A DNA stretch of 64,000 nt from Levilactobacillus tujiorum (GCF_012641185.1 NZ_JAAXLK010000004.1:62001-126000), one strand, 5' to 3'. Positions 16,726 through 26,964 are shown, numbered from the stretch's first letter. Numbers and translations: made by a program. Notes: a model not told the origin generated them from the sequence alone.

Positions 16726-16765
16726 TTTTCGCCAGCAGATACTTTTGCTGGCATTCTGGCGAAAA
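16726..16765. other. long inverted repeat in the rpiA/dut divergent region
   Basis: TTTTCGCCAG (16726-16735) pairs with CTGGCGAAAA (16756-16765). A competing inner pair GCCAGCA/TGCTGGC (16731-16737 and 16746-16752) overlaps it. It lies upstream of both genes, so it cannot be an ordinary terminator for either. It is either an operator or a leader hairpin of the minus-strand unit. Confidence 0.45.
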
Positions 16766-16842
16766 GGTAGGTAGGCTAGTAGCAGACCGTTGCCGATTTT
16801 CAGCTATTGTAATCTGTTCTGGGGATGGTAAAATTGGCTTTT

Positions 16843-16874
16843 ATGGGCGCTGCTGATTAGGCTCAAGCGCCCAT
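16843..16874. other. perfect 9-bp inverted repeat upstream of dut
   Basis: ATGGGCGCT (16843-16851) and AGCGCCCAT (16866-16874) enclose 14 bases. It ends about 40 bases before the dut start. The flanks add imperfect pairing. It could be a leader hairpin or an operator. Confidence 0.5.
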
Positions 16875-16914
16875 TAAATAAGCTAAAAATGACAGACGAA
16901 GAAGGAGTGTCACC

Positions 16915-17454
16915 ATGCATCGAGGATTTGAAATCGTTAGTAAGTATGCGGGTCAGAATATTAATGTGCCATATAGAACGACGCAACAGGCGGCAGGCTA
17001 TGATTTTGAGTGTGCCGAAGACTTTACGTTACCCTCCATTTGGCGGCATGATTTGCTCCATGCGTTCAAGCACCTCGGACAGCGAAATCCGTTGACCACT
17101 GAGGAATTGGTCGCGGGTCAGCATGATTTGAAGCCCTGGTTGGTACCAACCGGGGTGAAGGCGTACATGGAGCCCGGGGAAGTGCTCTTACTGGCGAACC
17201 GGTCCAGCAACCCCCTCAAGCATAATTTGATTCTGCCCAATGGGGTCGGGGTGATCGATGCCGACTATTATAATAATGATAAAAACGAGGGTGAGATCTT
17301 CGTTCAGCTCGTCAATGTCGGCTTAAAAGACGTCGTGATTAAAAAGGGTCAGCGGATTGCTCAAGGGATTTTCATGCCCTTCCTATTGGCGGACGGTGAA
17401 CGAATTCCTAGCCAACAACGGACCGGTGGGTTTGGATCGTCTGACCTCAACTAA
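16915..17454 (+). CDS. dut: deoxyuridine 5'-triphosphate nucleotidohydrolase (dUTPase)
   Basis: It hydrolyses dUTP to dUMP, keeping uracil out of DNA and feeding thymidylate synthesis. The five trimeric dUTPase motifs are recognisable: AAGYDFECAEDF, LVPTGVKAYMEPGEVLLLANRSSN, NGVGVIDADYYNND, KKGQRIAQGIF, and the C-terminal RTGGFGSSDLN arm. At 179 residues it is longer than the E. coli enzyme because of an insert between motifs 1 and 2, as in other Lactobacillales. The ATG follows AAGAAGGAGTG. The radA gene starts about 90 bases on. Confidence 0.95.
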   Translation: MHRGFEIVSKYAGQNINVPYRTTQQAAGYDFECAEDFTLPSIWRHDLLHAFKHLGQRNPLTTEELVAGQHDLKPWLVPTGVKAYMEPGEVLLLANRSSNPLKHNLILPNGVGVIDADYYNNDKNEGEIFVQLVNVGLKDVVIKKGQRIAQGIFMPFLLADGERIPSQQRTGGFGSSDLN

Positions 17455-17547
17455 ATCTTTACATTTCGATTGATAGACTAGTGGGGAATTACCCCCTAAA
17501 TATGCTAAAATAAAAGTGCTGAAAACAGACGGATTAGGGGGATGAAC

Positions 17548-18924
17548 GTGGCTAAAACGAAAACGAAATTTGTTTGTCAAAATTGTGATTATAGTTCTCC
17601 CCGTTACCTAGGCCGCTGCCCAAATTGTGGGGAGTGGAACACGATGGTTGAAGAGGTGGTTACGCCGGCAGCTGCGAAGCCGCAATCGACGCGAACTACC
17701 ATGACGGGTGAACATTCTAAACCACAACTAATGAATGAAATTAAGCACACCACGGAGATGCGGGTCAAAACGCAAATGAACGAGTTGAACCGGGTCTTGG
17801 GTGGCGGTATCGTCCCAGGATCATTAATTCTCATCGGCGGTGATCCAGGGATTGGAAAGTCAACCCTACTTTTGCAAGTCTCTGGTCAACTGAGTGCCAC
17901 TGGTGGTAAGGTTCTTTATGTGTCGGGGGAAGAAAGTGCCTCGCAGATTAAGATGCGGGCGGATCGCTTAGTCGTGAACAGCGATCACCTTTACCTCTAT
18001 CCGGAAACGGATATGGCCAGCATCCGGGCTAACATTGAAGAAATGCAGCCTGATTACGTGGTGATTGACTCCGTCCAAACCATGCAGGCACCGGGCATTG
18101 AATCGGCCATCGGCTCAGTCTCACAGATTCGAGCCGTTACCGGTGAATTGATGCAGATTGCCAAGACCAACGGCATCACGATCTTCGTGGTGGGCCATGT
18201 GACTAAGGGCGGCGCGATCGCCGGTCCTAAGATTCTGGAACACATGGTGGATACGGTGCTGTACTTTGAAGGGGATTTACACCACACGTACCGGATCTTA
18301 CGGGCGGTTAAGAACCGGTTCGGGTCGACCAACGAATTGGGAATCTTTGAGATGCGTGAGGGCGGCCTCTATGAGGTGGCCAATCCGTCGGAGATTTTCC
18401 TTGAGGAGCGGTTGCAGGATGCTACCGGATCAGCCATCGTGGTCTCGATGGAAGGGACCCGGCCCATCTTGGTCGAAGTTCAGGCGTTAATTTCGCCTTC
18501 AGTCTTTGGCAACGCGCAACGGACGTCTAGTGGTTTGGACCGTAATAGAGTTGCGCTATTGATGGCGGTACTGGAGAAACGGGCCAACTTGATGCTCCAA
18601 AATCAGGACGCCTTCTTAAAGGCAGCTGGTGGAGTCAAGCTGGACGAACCCGCGATTGACTTGGCGATTGCCATGAGTATTGCTTCAAGTTATCGTGACA
18701 TGGCTACCCAACCCAGCGATTGTTTCGTGGGAGAAGTGGGTCTGACGGGTGAGATTCGGCGAGTCAGTCGGATCGAGTCGCGGGTCGCTGAGGCTAAGAA
18801 GTTAGGCTTCAAGCGAATTTTTGTCCCGAAGAACAATATGCAAGGCTGGAATCCACCAGCTGGTATTAAAGTCGTCGGGGTCTCCACACTACGACAAGCA
18901 CTCAAACTGGCACTGGATATTTAA
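17548..18924 (+). CDS. radA: DNA repair protein RadA
   Basis: RadA is a RecA-like hexameric ATPase that drives branch migration in recombinational repair. The 458-residue protein has an N-terminal zinc finger (Cys10, Cys13, Cys24, Cys27), the Walker A segment [14 protein letters not shown], the RadA-specific KNRFG motif, and a C-terminal Lon-protease-like domain. GTG 17548 ([13 protein letters not shown]) is preferred to ATG 17542, because AGGGGG lies right against the ATG but 6 to 7 bases from the GTG, and family members begin MAKxKTKF. Confidence 0.96.
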   Translation: MAKTKTKFVCQNCDYSSPRYLGRCPNCGEWNTMVEEVVTPAAAKPQSTRTTMTGEHSKPQLMNEIKHTTEMRVKTQMNELNRVLGGGIVPGSLILIGGDPGIGKSTLLLQVSGQLSATGGKVLYVSGEESASQIKMRADRLVVNSDHLYLYPETDMASIRANIEEMQPDYVVIDSVQTMQAPGIESAIGSVSQIRAVTGELMQIAKTNGITIFVVGHVTKGGAIAGPKILEHMVDTVLYFEGDLHHTYRILRAVKNRFGSTNELGIFEMREGGLYEVANPSEIFLEERLQDATGSAIVVSMEGTRPILVEVQALISPSVFGNAQRTSSGLDRNRVALLMAVLEKRANLMLQNQDAFLKAAGGVKLDEPAIDLAIAMSIASSYRDMATQPSDCFVGEVGLTGEIRRVSRIESRVAEAKKLGFKRIFVPKNNMQGWNPPAGIKVVGVSTLRQALKLALDI

Positions 18925-18995
18925 GACGTTAACGATTTAAACCATCGCCTAATTGGTTGACTTGATAATATTAACTTGTGAAGGGAGGTGAATGT

Positions 18996-20171
18996 ATGCG
19001 TAAGAAAACAGTTATTCTCGTGATTTTTGCTATCTTAGGAGGTGTCATGGGTGCCGCCTATCTTTCCCGTTTTTGGCACGTAATTGGGATGAACAGTCCG
19101 TTAGTTGACAATGTCTTAGTGAACATTTTAATTGGTGCAATTATTTTTCTTATTTTGGGCGTGTTGTTTGCCGGACTGATTATGCGCGTTGTGGGTAAGT
19201 TGGAAGCTTACCTGAATCGCCAGAACCCGATGACAATTCTCTTTGGAAGCTTAGGGGCGATCATTAGTTTAGCCTTAGCCCTGTTAATCTCGTCATTTCT
19301 CTTCCGGGTACCTTCATTCTTTATTGGAACCGTGATTCCCTGGATCTTGATGCTCTTATTCGGGTATCTAGGATTTCGGATTGGGACGCGGTTGAGTAAG
19401 ATTCGGGTGGATGAATGGCGTAAGTTGTTCCAATCGCGGAGTAAGAAGACGAGTGAGGAAGACGCTAAGAAGGTCATTGATAAGCCGACCGAACCGAACT
19501 TCCACCACTACAAGATTTTGGATACCAACATTTTAATTGATGGCCGGATCTATGATTTGGCGAAGACGGGGTTCCTGGAAGGGACGTTGTTAGTCCCCAA
19601 CTTTGTGCTCTATGAATTGCAATATATCGCTGATTCCAGCGATTCGATCAAGCGAGTGCGGGGTCGGCGAGGGCTGGATATTTTAAACAAATTGCAGAAT
19701 GAAAACATCATGCCCATCGAAATGTACGAGGGCGACTTCGAGGATATTCCCGAAGTCGACAGCAAGTTGATTCGACTGGCGAAAGAAAATGGTGGGGTCA
19801 TTGTCACCAACGATTACAATTTGAATAAAGTGATCCAATTCCAAAATGTCCAGGTGCTCAACATCAACTCGCTGGCTAACGCGTTGAAACCGCGGGTTAT
19901 TCCGGGTGAGAACTTGCACGTGATGGTCGTGAAGAATGGGACCGAGCGGCAGCAAGGGGTGGCTTACCTCGATGACGGCACAATGGTCGTGGTTGAAGAT
20001 GGTAAGTATTTCATCAACAAACAGTTAGACGTTGTGGTGACGAGTGCGATCCAGACCGATGCTGGACGAATGATCTTTGCTAAACCCGTGCATTCTAGTC
20101 GAAACATTGAAGAGGATGCCAATAAGAAATCTGGCAATAAATCTGGTAACAAGGCTAAACGGTCACGGTAA
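18996..20171 (+). CDS. membrane PIN/TRAM-domain protein (YacL type)
   Basis: A 391-residue protein with four N-terminal membrane segments (about residues 5-140), then a PIN nuclease fold starting KILDTNILIDGRIYDLAKTGF with conserved acidic residues (DTN, the Asp pair near DIPEVDSKL, VTNDYNLNK), then a C-terminal TRAM domain (GENLHVMVVKNGTERQQGVAYLDDGTMVVVEDG) and a basic tail. It is universally placed after radA in Firmicutes, but the RNA target is unknown. ATG 18996 follows AAGGGAGGTG, while the earlier GTG at 18978 would place that site inside the gene. Confidence 0.92.
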   Translation: MRKKTVILVIFAILGGVMGAAYLSRFWHVIGMNSPLVDNVLVNILIGAIIFLILGVLFAGLIMRVVGKLEAYLNRQNPMTILFGSLGAIISLALALLISSFLFRVPSFFIGTVIPWILMLLFGYLGFRIGTRLSKIRVDEWRKLFQSRSKKTSEEDAKKVIDKPTEPNFHHYKILDTNILIDGRIYDLAKTGFLEGTLLVPNFVLYELQYIADSSDSIKRVRGRRGLDILNKLQNENIMPIEMYEGDFEDIPEVDSKLIRLAKENGGVIVTNDYNLNKVIQFQNVQVLNINSLANALKPRVIPGENLHVMVVKNGTERQQGVAYLDDGTMVVVEDGKYFINKQLDVVVTSAIQTDAGRMIFAKPVHSSRNIEEDANKKSGNKSGNKAKRSR

Positions 20172-20319
20172 GCGACGAGATCTGAATGAAATTCAGAAAG
20201 ATTAAGGGCCATACCTTTATTTTTCCGGTCCTACATTGTACACTAAGAGCAATGTGTCATGTCCTAGATGACAGTTAACACCTAAAATACGTAAATATGG
20301 AGAAAGAGGCGCAAACGTT

Positions 20320-21810
20320 TTGGCGAAAAATTCAATTCGGGTTCGGTACGCACCGAGTCCTACCGGTCATTTGCACATTGGTAATGCCCGGACAGCGATC
20401 TTTAATTACTTATTTGCCCGGCACAACAAGGGTAAATTTATCATCAGAATCGAAGACACCGATACGAAGCGGAACATCGCGGATGGTGAAAGAAGCCAGC
20501 TTGAAAATCTCAAGTGGCTGGGTTTGGATTGGGATGAAGGTCCTGATGTCGGTGGTGACTACGGTCCTTACCGTCAATCCGAACGTCGCGAGATCTACAC
20601 GCCATTAATTCAACAATTGATGGACGAAGGTAAGGCTTACGAATCTTACCGGACTGAAGATGAACTTCAAGCCGATCGGGAAGCGCAAAAAGCGAACGGC
20701 GAAATGCCCCACTACGAATATGAATATGCTGGAATGTCCGACGAAGAACGCCAAGCTGCGATTGACGCTGCGAAGGCTAAGGGCTTGAAGCCAGTTATTC
20801 GTTTCCGCGTGCCTAAGGATAAGGTTTACGCATGGGATGACATGGTGAAGGGCAACGTGTCCTTCAACTCCGATACGATTGGTGGGGACTTTGTCATCGC
20901 CAAGCGTGATGGCATGCCAACGTACAACTTTGCCGTAGTCGTGGATGATCACAAGATGGCGATCAGCCACGTCTTCCGTGGGGATGACCACGTGGCCAAC
21001 ACCCCTAAGCAATTGATGATCTACGAAGCCTTTGGTTGGGAAGCACCTAAGTTCGGCCACATGAGCTTGATCATCAGCAAGGATACGGGGAAGAAGTTAT
21101 CCAAGCGTGACGAATCCGTTCTGCAATTCATCGAACAATACCGTGACTTGGGTTACTTGCCAGAAGCCATGTTCAACTTCATCTTGTTGTTGGGCTGGTC
21201 ACCAGTGGGTGAAGATGAAATCTTCACGCGCAAACAGTTCATCAAGATGTATGATGAAACGCGTTTGAGTAAGTCACCAGCAACCTTTGATGGCGACAAG
21301 TTGGAATGGATTAACAACCGTTACGTCAAGGACGCCGATGACAGTACGATCATGGATTTGGCCTTGAAGCAATTAATTAAGGCTGGGAACATTCCCGCTA
21401 ACCCAGATACCAGTACGATCGAATGGTCACGTCAGTTGATTAACCTCTACAAGCGTCAAATGAGCTACATGGCGCAAATCAACGATATGGCTTCCGTCTT
21501 CTTTGAAGAACCAGAACAAGTGACTGGCGATGCTTTGGCAGAAATCAGCAACGAAACCGCACCGGTTGTGTTGAAGGCTTTTGCTGAAGAAATCGAAAAG
21601 CTTGATTTGTTTGATTCCGTTGAAATCTTCCACGTGATCAAGCGTGTTCAAGCCAAGACAGGCATTAAGGGACGTCAATTATGGATGCCAATCCGAATTG
21701 CGGTTACCCATGAAATGCACGGTCCAGAATTACCAGAATCTATCGAATTAGTGGGTCGTAAGACGGCCTTACAACACATTCACCAAACGTTAGCACAAAT
21801 TGAAGGTTAA
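20320..21810 (+). CDS. gltX: glutamyl-tRNA synthetase
   Basis: It charges tRNA-Glu, and in organisms lacking GlnRS also tRNA-Gln for later amidation. The 496-residue class I synthetase has the HIGH-type motif [12 protein letters not shown] near the N-terminus, [21 protein letters not shown], and the KMSKS-type loop [10 protein letters not shown] in the middle. The start is TTG 20320, with a GAGG site about 10 bases upstream and the typical N-terminus [16 protein letters not shown] strong terminator separates it from cysS. The codon use is notably biased (mostly GAA, AAG, ATC), as for a highly expressed gene. Confidence 0.97.
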   Translation: MAKNSIRVRYAPSPTGHLHIGNARTAIFNYLFARHNKGKFIIRIEDTDTKRNIADGERSQLENLKWLGLDWDEGPDVGGDYGPYRQSERREIYTPLIQQLMDEGKAYESYRTEDELQADREAQKANGEMPHYEYEYAGMSDEERQAAIDAAKAKGLKPVIRFRVPKDKVYAWDDMVKGNVSFNSDTIGGDFVIAKRDGMPTYNFAVVVDDHKMAISHVFRGDDHVANTPKQLMIYEAFGWEAPKFGHMSLIISKDTGKKLSKRDESVLQFIEQYRDLGYLPEAMFNFILLLGWSPVGEDEIFTRKQFIKMYDETRLSKSPATFDGDKLEWINNRYVKDADDSTIMDLALKQLIKAGNIPANPDTSTIEWSRQLINLYKRQMSYMAQINDMASVFFEEPEQVTGDALAEISNETAPVVLKAFAEEIEKLDLFDSVEIFHVIKRVQAKTGIKGRQLWMPIRIAVTHEMHGPELPESIELVGRKTALQHIHQTLAQIEG

Positions 21811-21824
21811 TGATTTGGTAAAGA

Positions 21825-21862
21825 AGCCGAATGAGGGGCATTAGCCACCCATTCGGCTTTTT
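21825..21862 (+). terminator. terminator of gltX
   Basis: AGCCGAATG pairs with CATTCGGCT, followed by TTTT. The T-run overlaps the proposed -35 of the cysS promoter. Confidence 0.9.
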
Positions 21863-21887
21863 GCTAACCGGTTGGGTATGCTACAAT
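21861..21887 (+). promoter_or_regulatory. promoter of the cysS operon
   Basis: TTGCTA (21861-21866), 15-base spacer, TACAAT (21882-21887) with extended TG. Confidence 0.6.
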
Positions 21888-21892
21888 GGAGC

Positions 21893-22051
21893 TAACTCAT
21901 TCGATGTGCCGGCTTGTCCCTGTTTTAGCGCCACAAGCCGTGTTCCTTGGTGGTCCAATCCTTAACTGACGCTGGATTAAGGCGTTCAGAATGGGTCACC
22001 ACTGTCGAAACGAAGAAGACTATAAATAAGTTACGCGAAAGGAGCCTCGCG
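21893..22051 (+). promoter_or_regulatory. long leader of cysS, class not recognised
   Basis: About 160 bases lie between the promoter and the ribosome site. CGGCTTGT (21910-21917) and ACAAGCCG (21933-21940) form a perfect hairpin, and CCTTAA/TTAAGG form another near 21960-21985. I looked for the T-box consensus expected for cysS and did not find the TGGNACCGCG-like block or a terminator, so the class stays open. Confidence 0.4.
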
Positions 22052-23464
22052 ATGCTCAAAGTGTTTAATACCATGACTCGCCAAAAAGAAACGTTTGAAC
22101 CCATTACTCCCGGAGTGGTCAACATGTACGTCTGTGGCCCGACCGTTTACAACTACATTCATATTGGGAATGCGCGGAGTGCAATTGCGTTCGATACGAT
22201 TCGGCGGTATCTCGAATATCGCGGTTATCAAGTGAAGTATGTATCCAATTTTACCGACGTTGATGACAAGATGATTAATCAAGCCAAAAAATTAAAGATT
22301 ACGGTTGCCGAGTTGGGCGATCGGTTTATTCAAGCGTTCAAGGAAGACACCGCAGCGTTGAATATCGAACCCGCTACGGCTAATCCGCGGGCGACGGAGC
22401 ATATTCCCGAAATCATTTCGTTTGTTCAAACGCTGATTGATAAGGGGTATGCCTATCCAGTTGATGGGGATGTTTATTACCGGGCGCACAAGTTTGCCCA
22501 CTATGGTGAACTGTCTCATCAAAATTTGGATGAATTAGAAGAAGGGGCCTCGCAGCACACCGCCGACGAAGAAACGGCACGGAAGGAAGATCCCGTGGAC
22601 TTTGCTTTGTGGAAGGGTGCCAAGCCGGGTGAAATCTCCTGGCCGTCTCCTTGGGGAGCTGGCCGACCGGGGTGGCACATTGAATGCTCAGTGATGTCGA
22701 CCCACTACCTTGGTGATACCTTTGACATTCACGGTGGCGGCGAGGACTTAACTTTCCCCCACCATGAAAATGAAATTGCTCAGAGTGAAGCAAAGACGGG
22801 CAAGACCTTCGTGCACTACTGGTTACACAATGGGTTCGTCACGGTTGGTGATGAAAACGAAAAGATGAGTAAGTCGTTGGGCAACTTTGTCACCGTTCAT
22901 GATATCTTGAAGACGGTGGATCCCCAAACGTTGCGGTTCTTCATGGCAACGACCCAGTACCGTCGGCCAATTCAGTACAGTCAACGGAATCTGGACACGG
23001 CTGAACGCAACTTACAGCGGTTGCAGACGGCCTACGACAATATGGGCTATCGTCTGAAGGATGCTGAAGATGGCAACGATCCTAAGGTGGAACAGGAGAC
23101 GCGGCAAATTATTGCGGATTATAATGATGCGATGGACGATGACTTTAATGTTCAAAATGGGGTTGCGGAAGTCCATGAGCTCGCGCGGTTAGGGAATGTC
23201 TACGCGGAACGGCCAGTCGTCTTCAGTGGCACGCTGACCTTTATTCGCCAGACGCTGACTGATTTGCTAGGCGTATTTGGCGTGAAATTAGCAGCGGCAG
23301 CGACGTTGGACGACGATCGGATTCAAAAGTTAATTGATGAACGGTTGGCTGCGCGTCAGAACAGAAACTTTGAACGTAGCGATGAGATTCGTGAACAATT
23401 GAAAAATCAAGGAATTATCTTGGAAGACACGCCGCAAGGGACGCGTTGGAGAAAGGAAAATTAA
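22052..23464 (+). CDS. cysS: cysteinyl-tRNA synthetase
   Basis: It charges tRNA-Cys. The 470-residue protein has the zinc-binding Cys of [19 protein letters not shown], which includes the HIGH-type motif, [10 protein letters not shown] with further zinc ligands (Cys, then [15 protein letters not shown]), and the KMSKS motif in [14 protein letters not shown] 22052 follows AAAGGAG. The frame extends upstream to 21947 but that part is leader. Its stop overlaps the start of mrnC (TAATG), and rlmB overlaps mrnC, so the three are one operon, the usual order in Firmicutes. Confidence 0.97.
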   Translation: MLKVFNTMTRQKETFEPITPGVVNMYVCGPTVYNYIHIGNARSAIAFDTIRRYLEYRGYQVKYVSNFTDVDDKMINQAKKLKITVAELGDRFIQAFKEDTAALNIEPATANPRATEHIPEIISFVQTLIDKGYAYPVDGDVYYRAHKFAHYGELSHQNLDELEEGASQHTADEETARKEDPVDFALWKGAKPGEISWPSPWGAGRPGWHIECSVMSTHYLGDTFDIHGGGEDLTFPHHENEIAQSEAKTGKTFVHYWLHNGFVTVGDENEKMSKSLGNFVTVHDILKTVDPQTLRFFMATTQYRRPIQYSQRNLDTAERNLQRLQTAYDNMGYRLKDAEDGNDPKVEQETRQIIADYNDAMDDDFNVQNGVAEVHELARLGNVYAERPVVFSGTLTFIRQTLTDLLGVFGVKLAAAATLDDDRIQKLIDERLAARQNRNFERSDEIREQLKNQGIILEDTPQGTRWRKEN

Positions 23465-23883
23465 TGACTGAACAGACAGAACAAGTCGATTTTCGACAGT
23501 TAAACGGGGTGGCGTTGGCCTACATGGGAGATGCCGCTTATGAGGTAATCATTCGGCAACACTTGATTGCGGAGGGCTTAGCTAAACCCAATCATTTGCA
23601 GAAGAAGGCCACGCACTATGTTTCGGCCAAGGCCCAGGCTGCGCTGATTGATCTGATGGAAACTGATGATATCTTGAGTGATGAAGAGTGGACGATGTTC
23701 AAACGCGGGCGGAATGCTAAGAGCTACACCCACGCGAAGAATACGGACGTGGTGACGTATCGCATTTCAACTGGGTTTGAAGCGCTGATGGGCTACCTGG
23801 CCCTCAGTGGCTGTCAAGACCGGGTGAATGAATTAGGTAAATGGTGCATTGAACAAGTGGAAGCGGGGCGAACTGAGAAATGA
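23464..23883 (+). CDS. mrnC: Mini-ribonuclease III
   Basis: It matures 23S rRNA ends by cleaving double-stranded precursor RNA. The 139-residue protein is a lone RNase III catalytic domain without a double-stranded RNA-binding domain. The motifs are [22 protein letters not shown] (family signature with the catalytic Asp) and [16 protein letters not shown], then [15 protein letters not shown] with the second acidic site. The start overlaps the cysS stop by one base, and AAAGGAAAA lies upstream. Confidence 0.94.
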   Translation: MTEQTEQVDFRQLNGVALAYMGDAAYEVIIRQHLIAEGLAKPNHLQKKATHYVSAKAQAALIDLMETDDILSDEEWTMFKRGRNAKSYTHAKNTDVVTYRISTGFEALMGYLALSGCQDRVNELGKWCIEQVEAGRTEK

Positions 23884-24647
23884 GACCAGAATCAGACAAT
23901 GATAGCGCAAATGACTTTGTGATTGGCCGTCACCCAGCGGTCGCGGCGTTACGCAGCCAACAGACCATTAACAAGGTTTTCTTGCAGAGCGGCTTGAAGG
24001 CCGAAGCAATTGATGAGATTCGGCAATTGGCTAAGAAACGCCATTTGGTCATCTCTGAAGTGCCCAAGCAGAAGCTGGATCAACTGACGGATCATCAAAA
24101 CCATCAAGGGGTGGCCCTAGGCGTTGCGGCCTTTGAATATGCTAGCATCGATGATTTGTTTGCTAAAGCCGAAGCTGCTGGTGAAGCACCGTTCTTCCTG
24201 ATTTTGGATGGGGTGGAAGACCCACATAATCTGGGTTCAATCCTCAGAACGGCTGATGCCAGCGGGGTGCACGGTATTATTATTCCCAAACGTCGGGCGG
24301 TCGGCCTGACGTCTACGGTAGCCAAGACATCGACTGGTGCGATTGAAACGGTGCCAGTGGCGCGGGTGACTAACCTCGTGAACACGGTCCATGATCTGAA
24401 GGAACGTGGCATGTGGATCTTTGGGACGGATATGTCCGGCACTGACTACCGTGATTGGAACGCTAAGGGTGCTGTGGGCTTGATCATTGGTAATGAAGGC
24501 AAGGGGATTTCCCGGCTACTAAAGGAAACGGTCGATGAGATGTTGACTATTCCAATGGTTGGTTCGGTGCAGAGCCTGAATGCCAGCGTTGCCGCTGGTC
24601 TCCTGATGTACCAAGGCTTTAGCTCACGGCATCCGGTACAACACTGA
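23880..24647 (+). CDS. rlmB: 23S rRNA (guanosine-2'-O-)-methyltransferase RlmB / TrmH family
   Basis: A SPOUT methyltransferase that uses S-adenosylmethionine, predicted for G2251 of 23S rRNA. The 255-residue protein has an N-terminal substrate-binding domain ([13 protein letters not shown]) and a knotted catalytic domain with [31 protein letters not shown] and [17 protein letters not shown], which are the three SPOUT motifs. It overlaps mrnC by 4 bases (ATGA), pointing to translational coupling. Confidence 0.94.
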   Translation: MRPESDNDSANDFVIGRHPAVAALRSQQTINKVFLQSGLKAEAIDEIRQLAKKRHLVISEVPKQKLDQLTDHQNHQGVALGVAAFEYASIDDLFAKAEAAGEAPFFLILDGVEDPHNLGSILRTADASGVHGIIIPKRRAVGLTSTVAKTSTGAIETVPVARVTNLVNTVHDLKERGMWIFGTDMSGTDYRDWNAKGAVGLIIGNEGKGISRLLKETVDEMLTIPMVGSVQSLNASVAAGLLMYQGFSSRHPVQH

Positions 24648-24669
24648 ACGAAGGGATGAGCGTGGGAAA

Positions 24670-25221
24670 ATGAAAGAAGATATTCTGATTGTCGACGCCT
24701 ATAATATGATCGGCAACTGGCCCAAGCTCAACCGATTAAAGCTTAGTGATCGGTTACCAGAGGCCAGAGACCTGCTCCTGACCATGTTGGCCAATTATAA
24801 GAAGCTCCGTGATACCTCGATTACCGTGGTCTTTGATGCGATGTATGTGCCCGGAATTTCCAAGAGTTACCAGCAATTTGATCTGGAAGTTGTGTGGACC
24901 AATCGGGACGAGACTGCCGATAGTTACATTGAACGAATCGCGAAGGAACGGCAAACCCGCTTTACGCAGGTCACCGTTGCGACGAGTGATCAGGCGGAAC
25001 AGTGGACGATCTTTTCTGAAGGGGCTCTCCGGATTCCGGCTGGTGAACTGCTCCGCGATATTGAACGGGCGCAAAATGAAGTGAAGCAAACGGCCCGCGA
25101 ATTTGCCGATAAAGGGCTGGTGCGTAAATCGCCGTGGAATGATCAACAGTTGTTTAAGCTGGAGAAATTGCGCGATGAGATGATGGCCCAACCGGACCGG
25201 CCTAAGAAGCCGAAACACTAA
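24670..25221 (+). CDS. rae1: ribosome-associated NYN-domain endonuclease (Rae1/YacP)
   Basis: In Bacillus subtilis the homologue cuts mRNA in the ribosomal A site. The 183-residue protein begins with the NYN signature ILIVDAYNMIGNWP with the first acidic residue, then ITVVFDAMYVPG, TNRDETADSYIERIA and VTVATSDQAEQW, which supply the remaining acidic residues. The C-terminus is basic. The ATG lies 22 bases after rlmB, in the same operon, with GATGAGCGTGGG rather than a clean AGGAGG upstream. A strong terminator follows. Confidence 0.9.
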   Translation: MKEDILIVDAYNMIGNWPKLNRLKLSDRLPEARDLLLTMLANYKKLRDTSITVVFDAMYVPGISKSYQQFDLEVVWTNRDETADSYIERIAKERQTRFTQVTVATSDQAEQWTIFSEGALRIPAGELLRDIERAQNEVKQTAREFADKGLVRKSPWNDQQLFKLEKLRDEMMAQPDRPKKPKH

Positions 25222-25231
25222 CGACGAAAGT

Positions 25232-25283
25232 AAGGACAGAATCGCTTTTCCTCGGGTGAGGGGAAAGGGATGCTGTCCTTTTT
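25232..25283 (+). terminator. terminator of the cysS-mrnC-rlmB-rae1 operon
   Basis: AAGGACAG pairs with CTGTCCTT, and an inner TTTTCCTC/GAGGGGAA stem extends it. TTTTT follows. Confidence 0.9.
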
Positions 25284-25293
25284 ACTAGTAAAT

Positions 25294-25828
25294 CTAAAGG
25301 TTGAAACTTAAAAAGGCTCTGTAAAGGCCGCAACATTACGCTTGAATGATTGAAAAATAGATGATCTCTTCCGCCTTGCCGTTCGCCAAATTTGAGCTGG
25401 ATCGCTGTGGGGAGGACGGCTAGAGCCATAGAGCGGTCTCTAGCCTCGCTTTGAACCGAAGAACACGTGTCAAAGTCGCCATTTACCAAGGAAACCACTT
25501 GGTATATCCCACGGCTGAGCTCAAATTTAGCTCACTCTCGGCTACACAGAGATTGTCATCTATATTTGCCGAGTGCTGATGTACCAAGCGATTAAACCAA
25601 TTTGTTAGTCAAAAAACTAGCTTAACCGGAGGAGAGCAGAGATGGAGCCAGCTGTGTCAACGGTGTTAGCCGATTCTTGGCTTACAGCGTGGGACGTGTT
25701 TGGAGATCGGTGAACTTCCGAGCTTCAAACCGAGCCGGAGGACCGCTTCTCAGGCCGCAGGCGTTCCCCACAGCAGGCGGAATCTCTGACAGCCGTAGGT
25801 GACGGGTTTAGACCCTTTCAACCTTTAG
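25294..25828 (+). repeat. structured intergenic repeat, copy C
   Basis: Nearly identical to copy B. Ends CTAAAGGTTGAAA (25294-25306) and TTTCAACCTTTAG (25816-25828) are perfect complements. TAGTAAAT before and TAATAAAT after match in 7 of 8 bases, as a target duplication would. Domain 1 stem: GCCAAATTTGAGCT (25385-25398) with AGCTCAAATTTAGC (25518-25531), one mismatch. The three inner hairpins are as in copy B, with a longer loop in the third. Domain 2 has a GAGCAGAGAT stem with ATCTCTGAC, one mismatch. GGAGGA with 8-base spacing precedes ATG 25642 and a 23-codon frame. It separates the rae1 terminator from sigH. Confidence 0.9.
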
Positions 25829-25914
25829 TAATAAATTTAAAATTAAACAGGCGTTCGCTCGGCCTACTGCCACCCCTCCTTTAGACTAAGGGTAAGCTTT
25901 CTAGGAGGGATTCT

Positions 25915-26484
25915 ATGACCGAACTTACTGATCAACAACTGCTCGCTTTAATCCGTCAATCGTTGGATTCACCAGCATTGTTAGTTCTATTTGACCGCTA
26001 TCGCCCGGTTCTATATAAGCTTCAGCACCGCTACTTTATTCCCGGCTATGATCGTGATGATTGGGAACAAGAAGCCCTCTTGGTATTCTGCCGCGTGGCT
26101 CAGCGGTTTGAGGTGGCCCGGCAAAAGAGCTTTGGTGCCTTTTACCGCCAAGCGTTACGCTTTCGGGTGTACGATCTGATTCGGCGGGTGCAAACGAAGA
26201 AGCGCGTTGACGACCGCCAAGCAATTTCGTTAGAAGCCAATCGGACGTTTATCAGTGAGACCATTCGGGATGGACGGTGGTGTCTGGGGCAACGACTGGA
26301 GGTACAAGAGGCGGTCATCCAGTTGGCCCCGTTACTGTCACCAGTAGAACATGCCGTGTTCGGGGCCTTGTTGCGGGGACGTACGCTCCACACGATCAGT
26401 CAGGATCAACAGCTGTCGTTTGCCCAGACCACGCGCGCGGCGAATCGGAGCCGCCAGAAGTTGCGGCAACTCATGGCCGAGTGA
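25915..26484 (+). CDS. sigH: RNA polymerase sigma factor, SigH/ComX-like
   Basis: A 189-residue sigma-70 family protein. It has a region 2-like segment (LVLFDRYRPVLYKLQHRYFIPGYDRDDWEQEALLVFCRVAQRFE) and a C-terminal helix-turn-helix (SPVEHAVFGALLRGRTLHTISQDQQLSFAQTTRAANRSRQKLRQLM). The position between rae1 and rpmG-secE is that of sigH in Firmicutes. In lactobacilli this factor is tied to competence genes rather than sporulation, which is known of the family, not seen here. The start ATG has CTAGGAGGGA. Repeat copy C ends 86 bases upstream. Confidence 0.88.
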   Translation: MTELTDQQLLALIRQSLDSPALLVLFDRYRPVLYKLQHRYFIPGYDRDDWEQEALLVFCRVAQRFEVARQKSFGAFYRQALRFRVYDLIRRVQTKKRVDDRQAISLEANRTFISETIRDGRWCLGQRLEVQEAVIQLAPLLSPVEHAVFGALLRGRTLHTISQDQQLSFAQTTRAANRSRQKLRQLMAE

Positions 26485-26513
26485 TTGACTGACAGTAGAG
26501 ACCATGGTAAACT
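26485..26513 (+). promoter_or_regulatory. promoter of rpmG-secE
   Basis: TTGACT (26485-26490), 17-base spacer, TAAACT (26508-26513) with extended TG. It begins directly after the sigH stop codon. Confidence 0.75.
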
Positions 26514-26558
26514 ACATCAGTATGAGTTGAACATGATTTGATCAAAGGTGGTGGCAAG

Positions 26559-26708
26559 ATGGCTCAACGAAAGATTGCTTTGGCCTGCTCAGTATGTGGG
26601 TCGCGAAACTACACCATCACAGCAAGTGCAACCCGCACGAAGCGACTAGAGGTTATGAAGTTTTGTAAGTATTGCGGTAAGCATACGCTGCACCGTGAAA
26701 CACGTTAA
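26559..26708 (+). CDS. rpmG: 50S ribosomal protein L33
   Basis: The 49-residue protein reads [18 protein letters not shown], then [16 protein letters not shown]. The two CxxC pairs (Cys10, Cys13, Cys36, Cys39) form the zinc-binding version of L33. The ATG has AAAGGTGG upstream. It precedes secE by 46 bases, the standard order. Confidence 0.96.
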   Translation: MAQRKIALACSVCGSRNYTITASATRTKRLEVMKFCKYCGKHTLHRETR

Positions 26709-26754
26709 TTTGACTATTTGGTAGACAACATTTTACATTTTAGGAGGCAACACC

Positions 26755-26931
26755 ATGCGTTTATTCCGTTTCCTTAAAGCGGTCGGACAAGAAATGAAGC
26801 AGGTTTCTTGGCCTGGTCCTAAGCAAACTCGGCACGATACTGGCACTGTGATTGGGATCTCAATTTTATTCGCGATCTTCTTCGCAGTGGTTGATTGGGT
26901 CGTTCAATACGGCTTAAAGTTCATTGCCTAG
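26755..26931 (+). CDS. secE: preprotein translocase subunit SecE
   Basis: A 58-residue membrane protein of the SecYEG channel. The amphipathic N-terminal part with KAVGQEMKQVSWPGPKQTR carries the conserved V-x-W-P motif, followed by one membrane helix (VIGISILFAIFFAVVDWVVQYGL). The ATG follows TTTAGGAGG at ideal spacing. Confidence 0.96.
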   Translation: MRLFRFLKAVGQEMKQVSWPGPKQTRHDTGTVIGISILFAIFFAVVDWVVQYGLKFIA

Positions 26932-26964
26932 GTGAATTTGTCGGTGGTCAAACGCGGCAAAATA

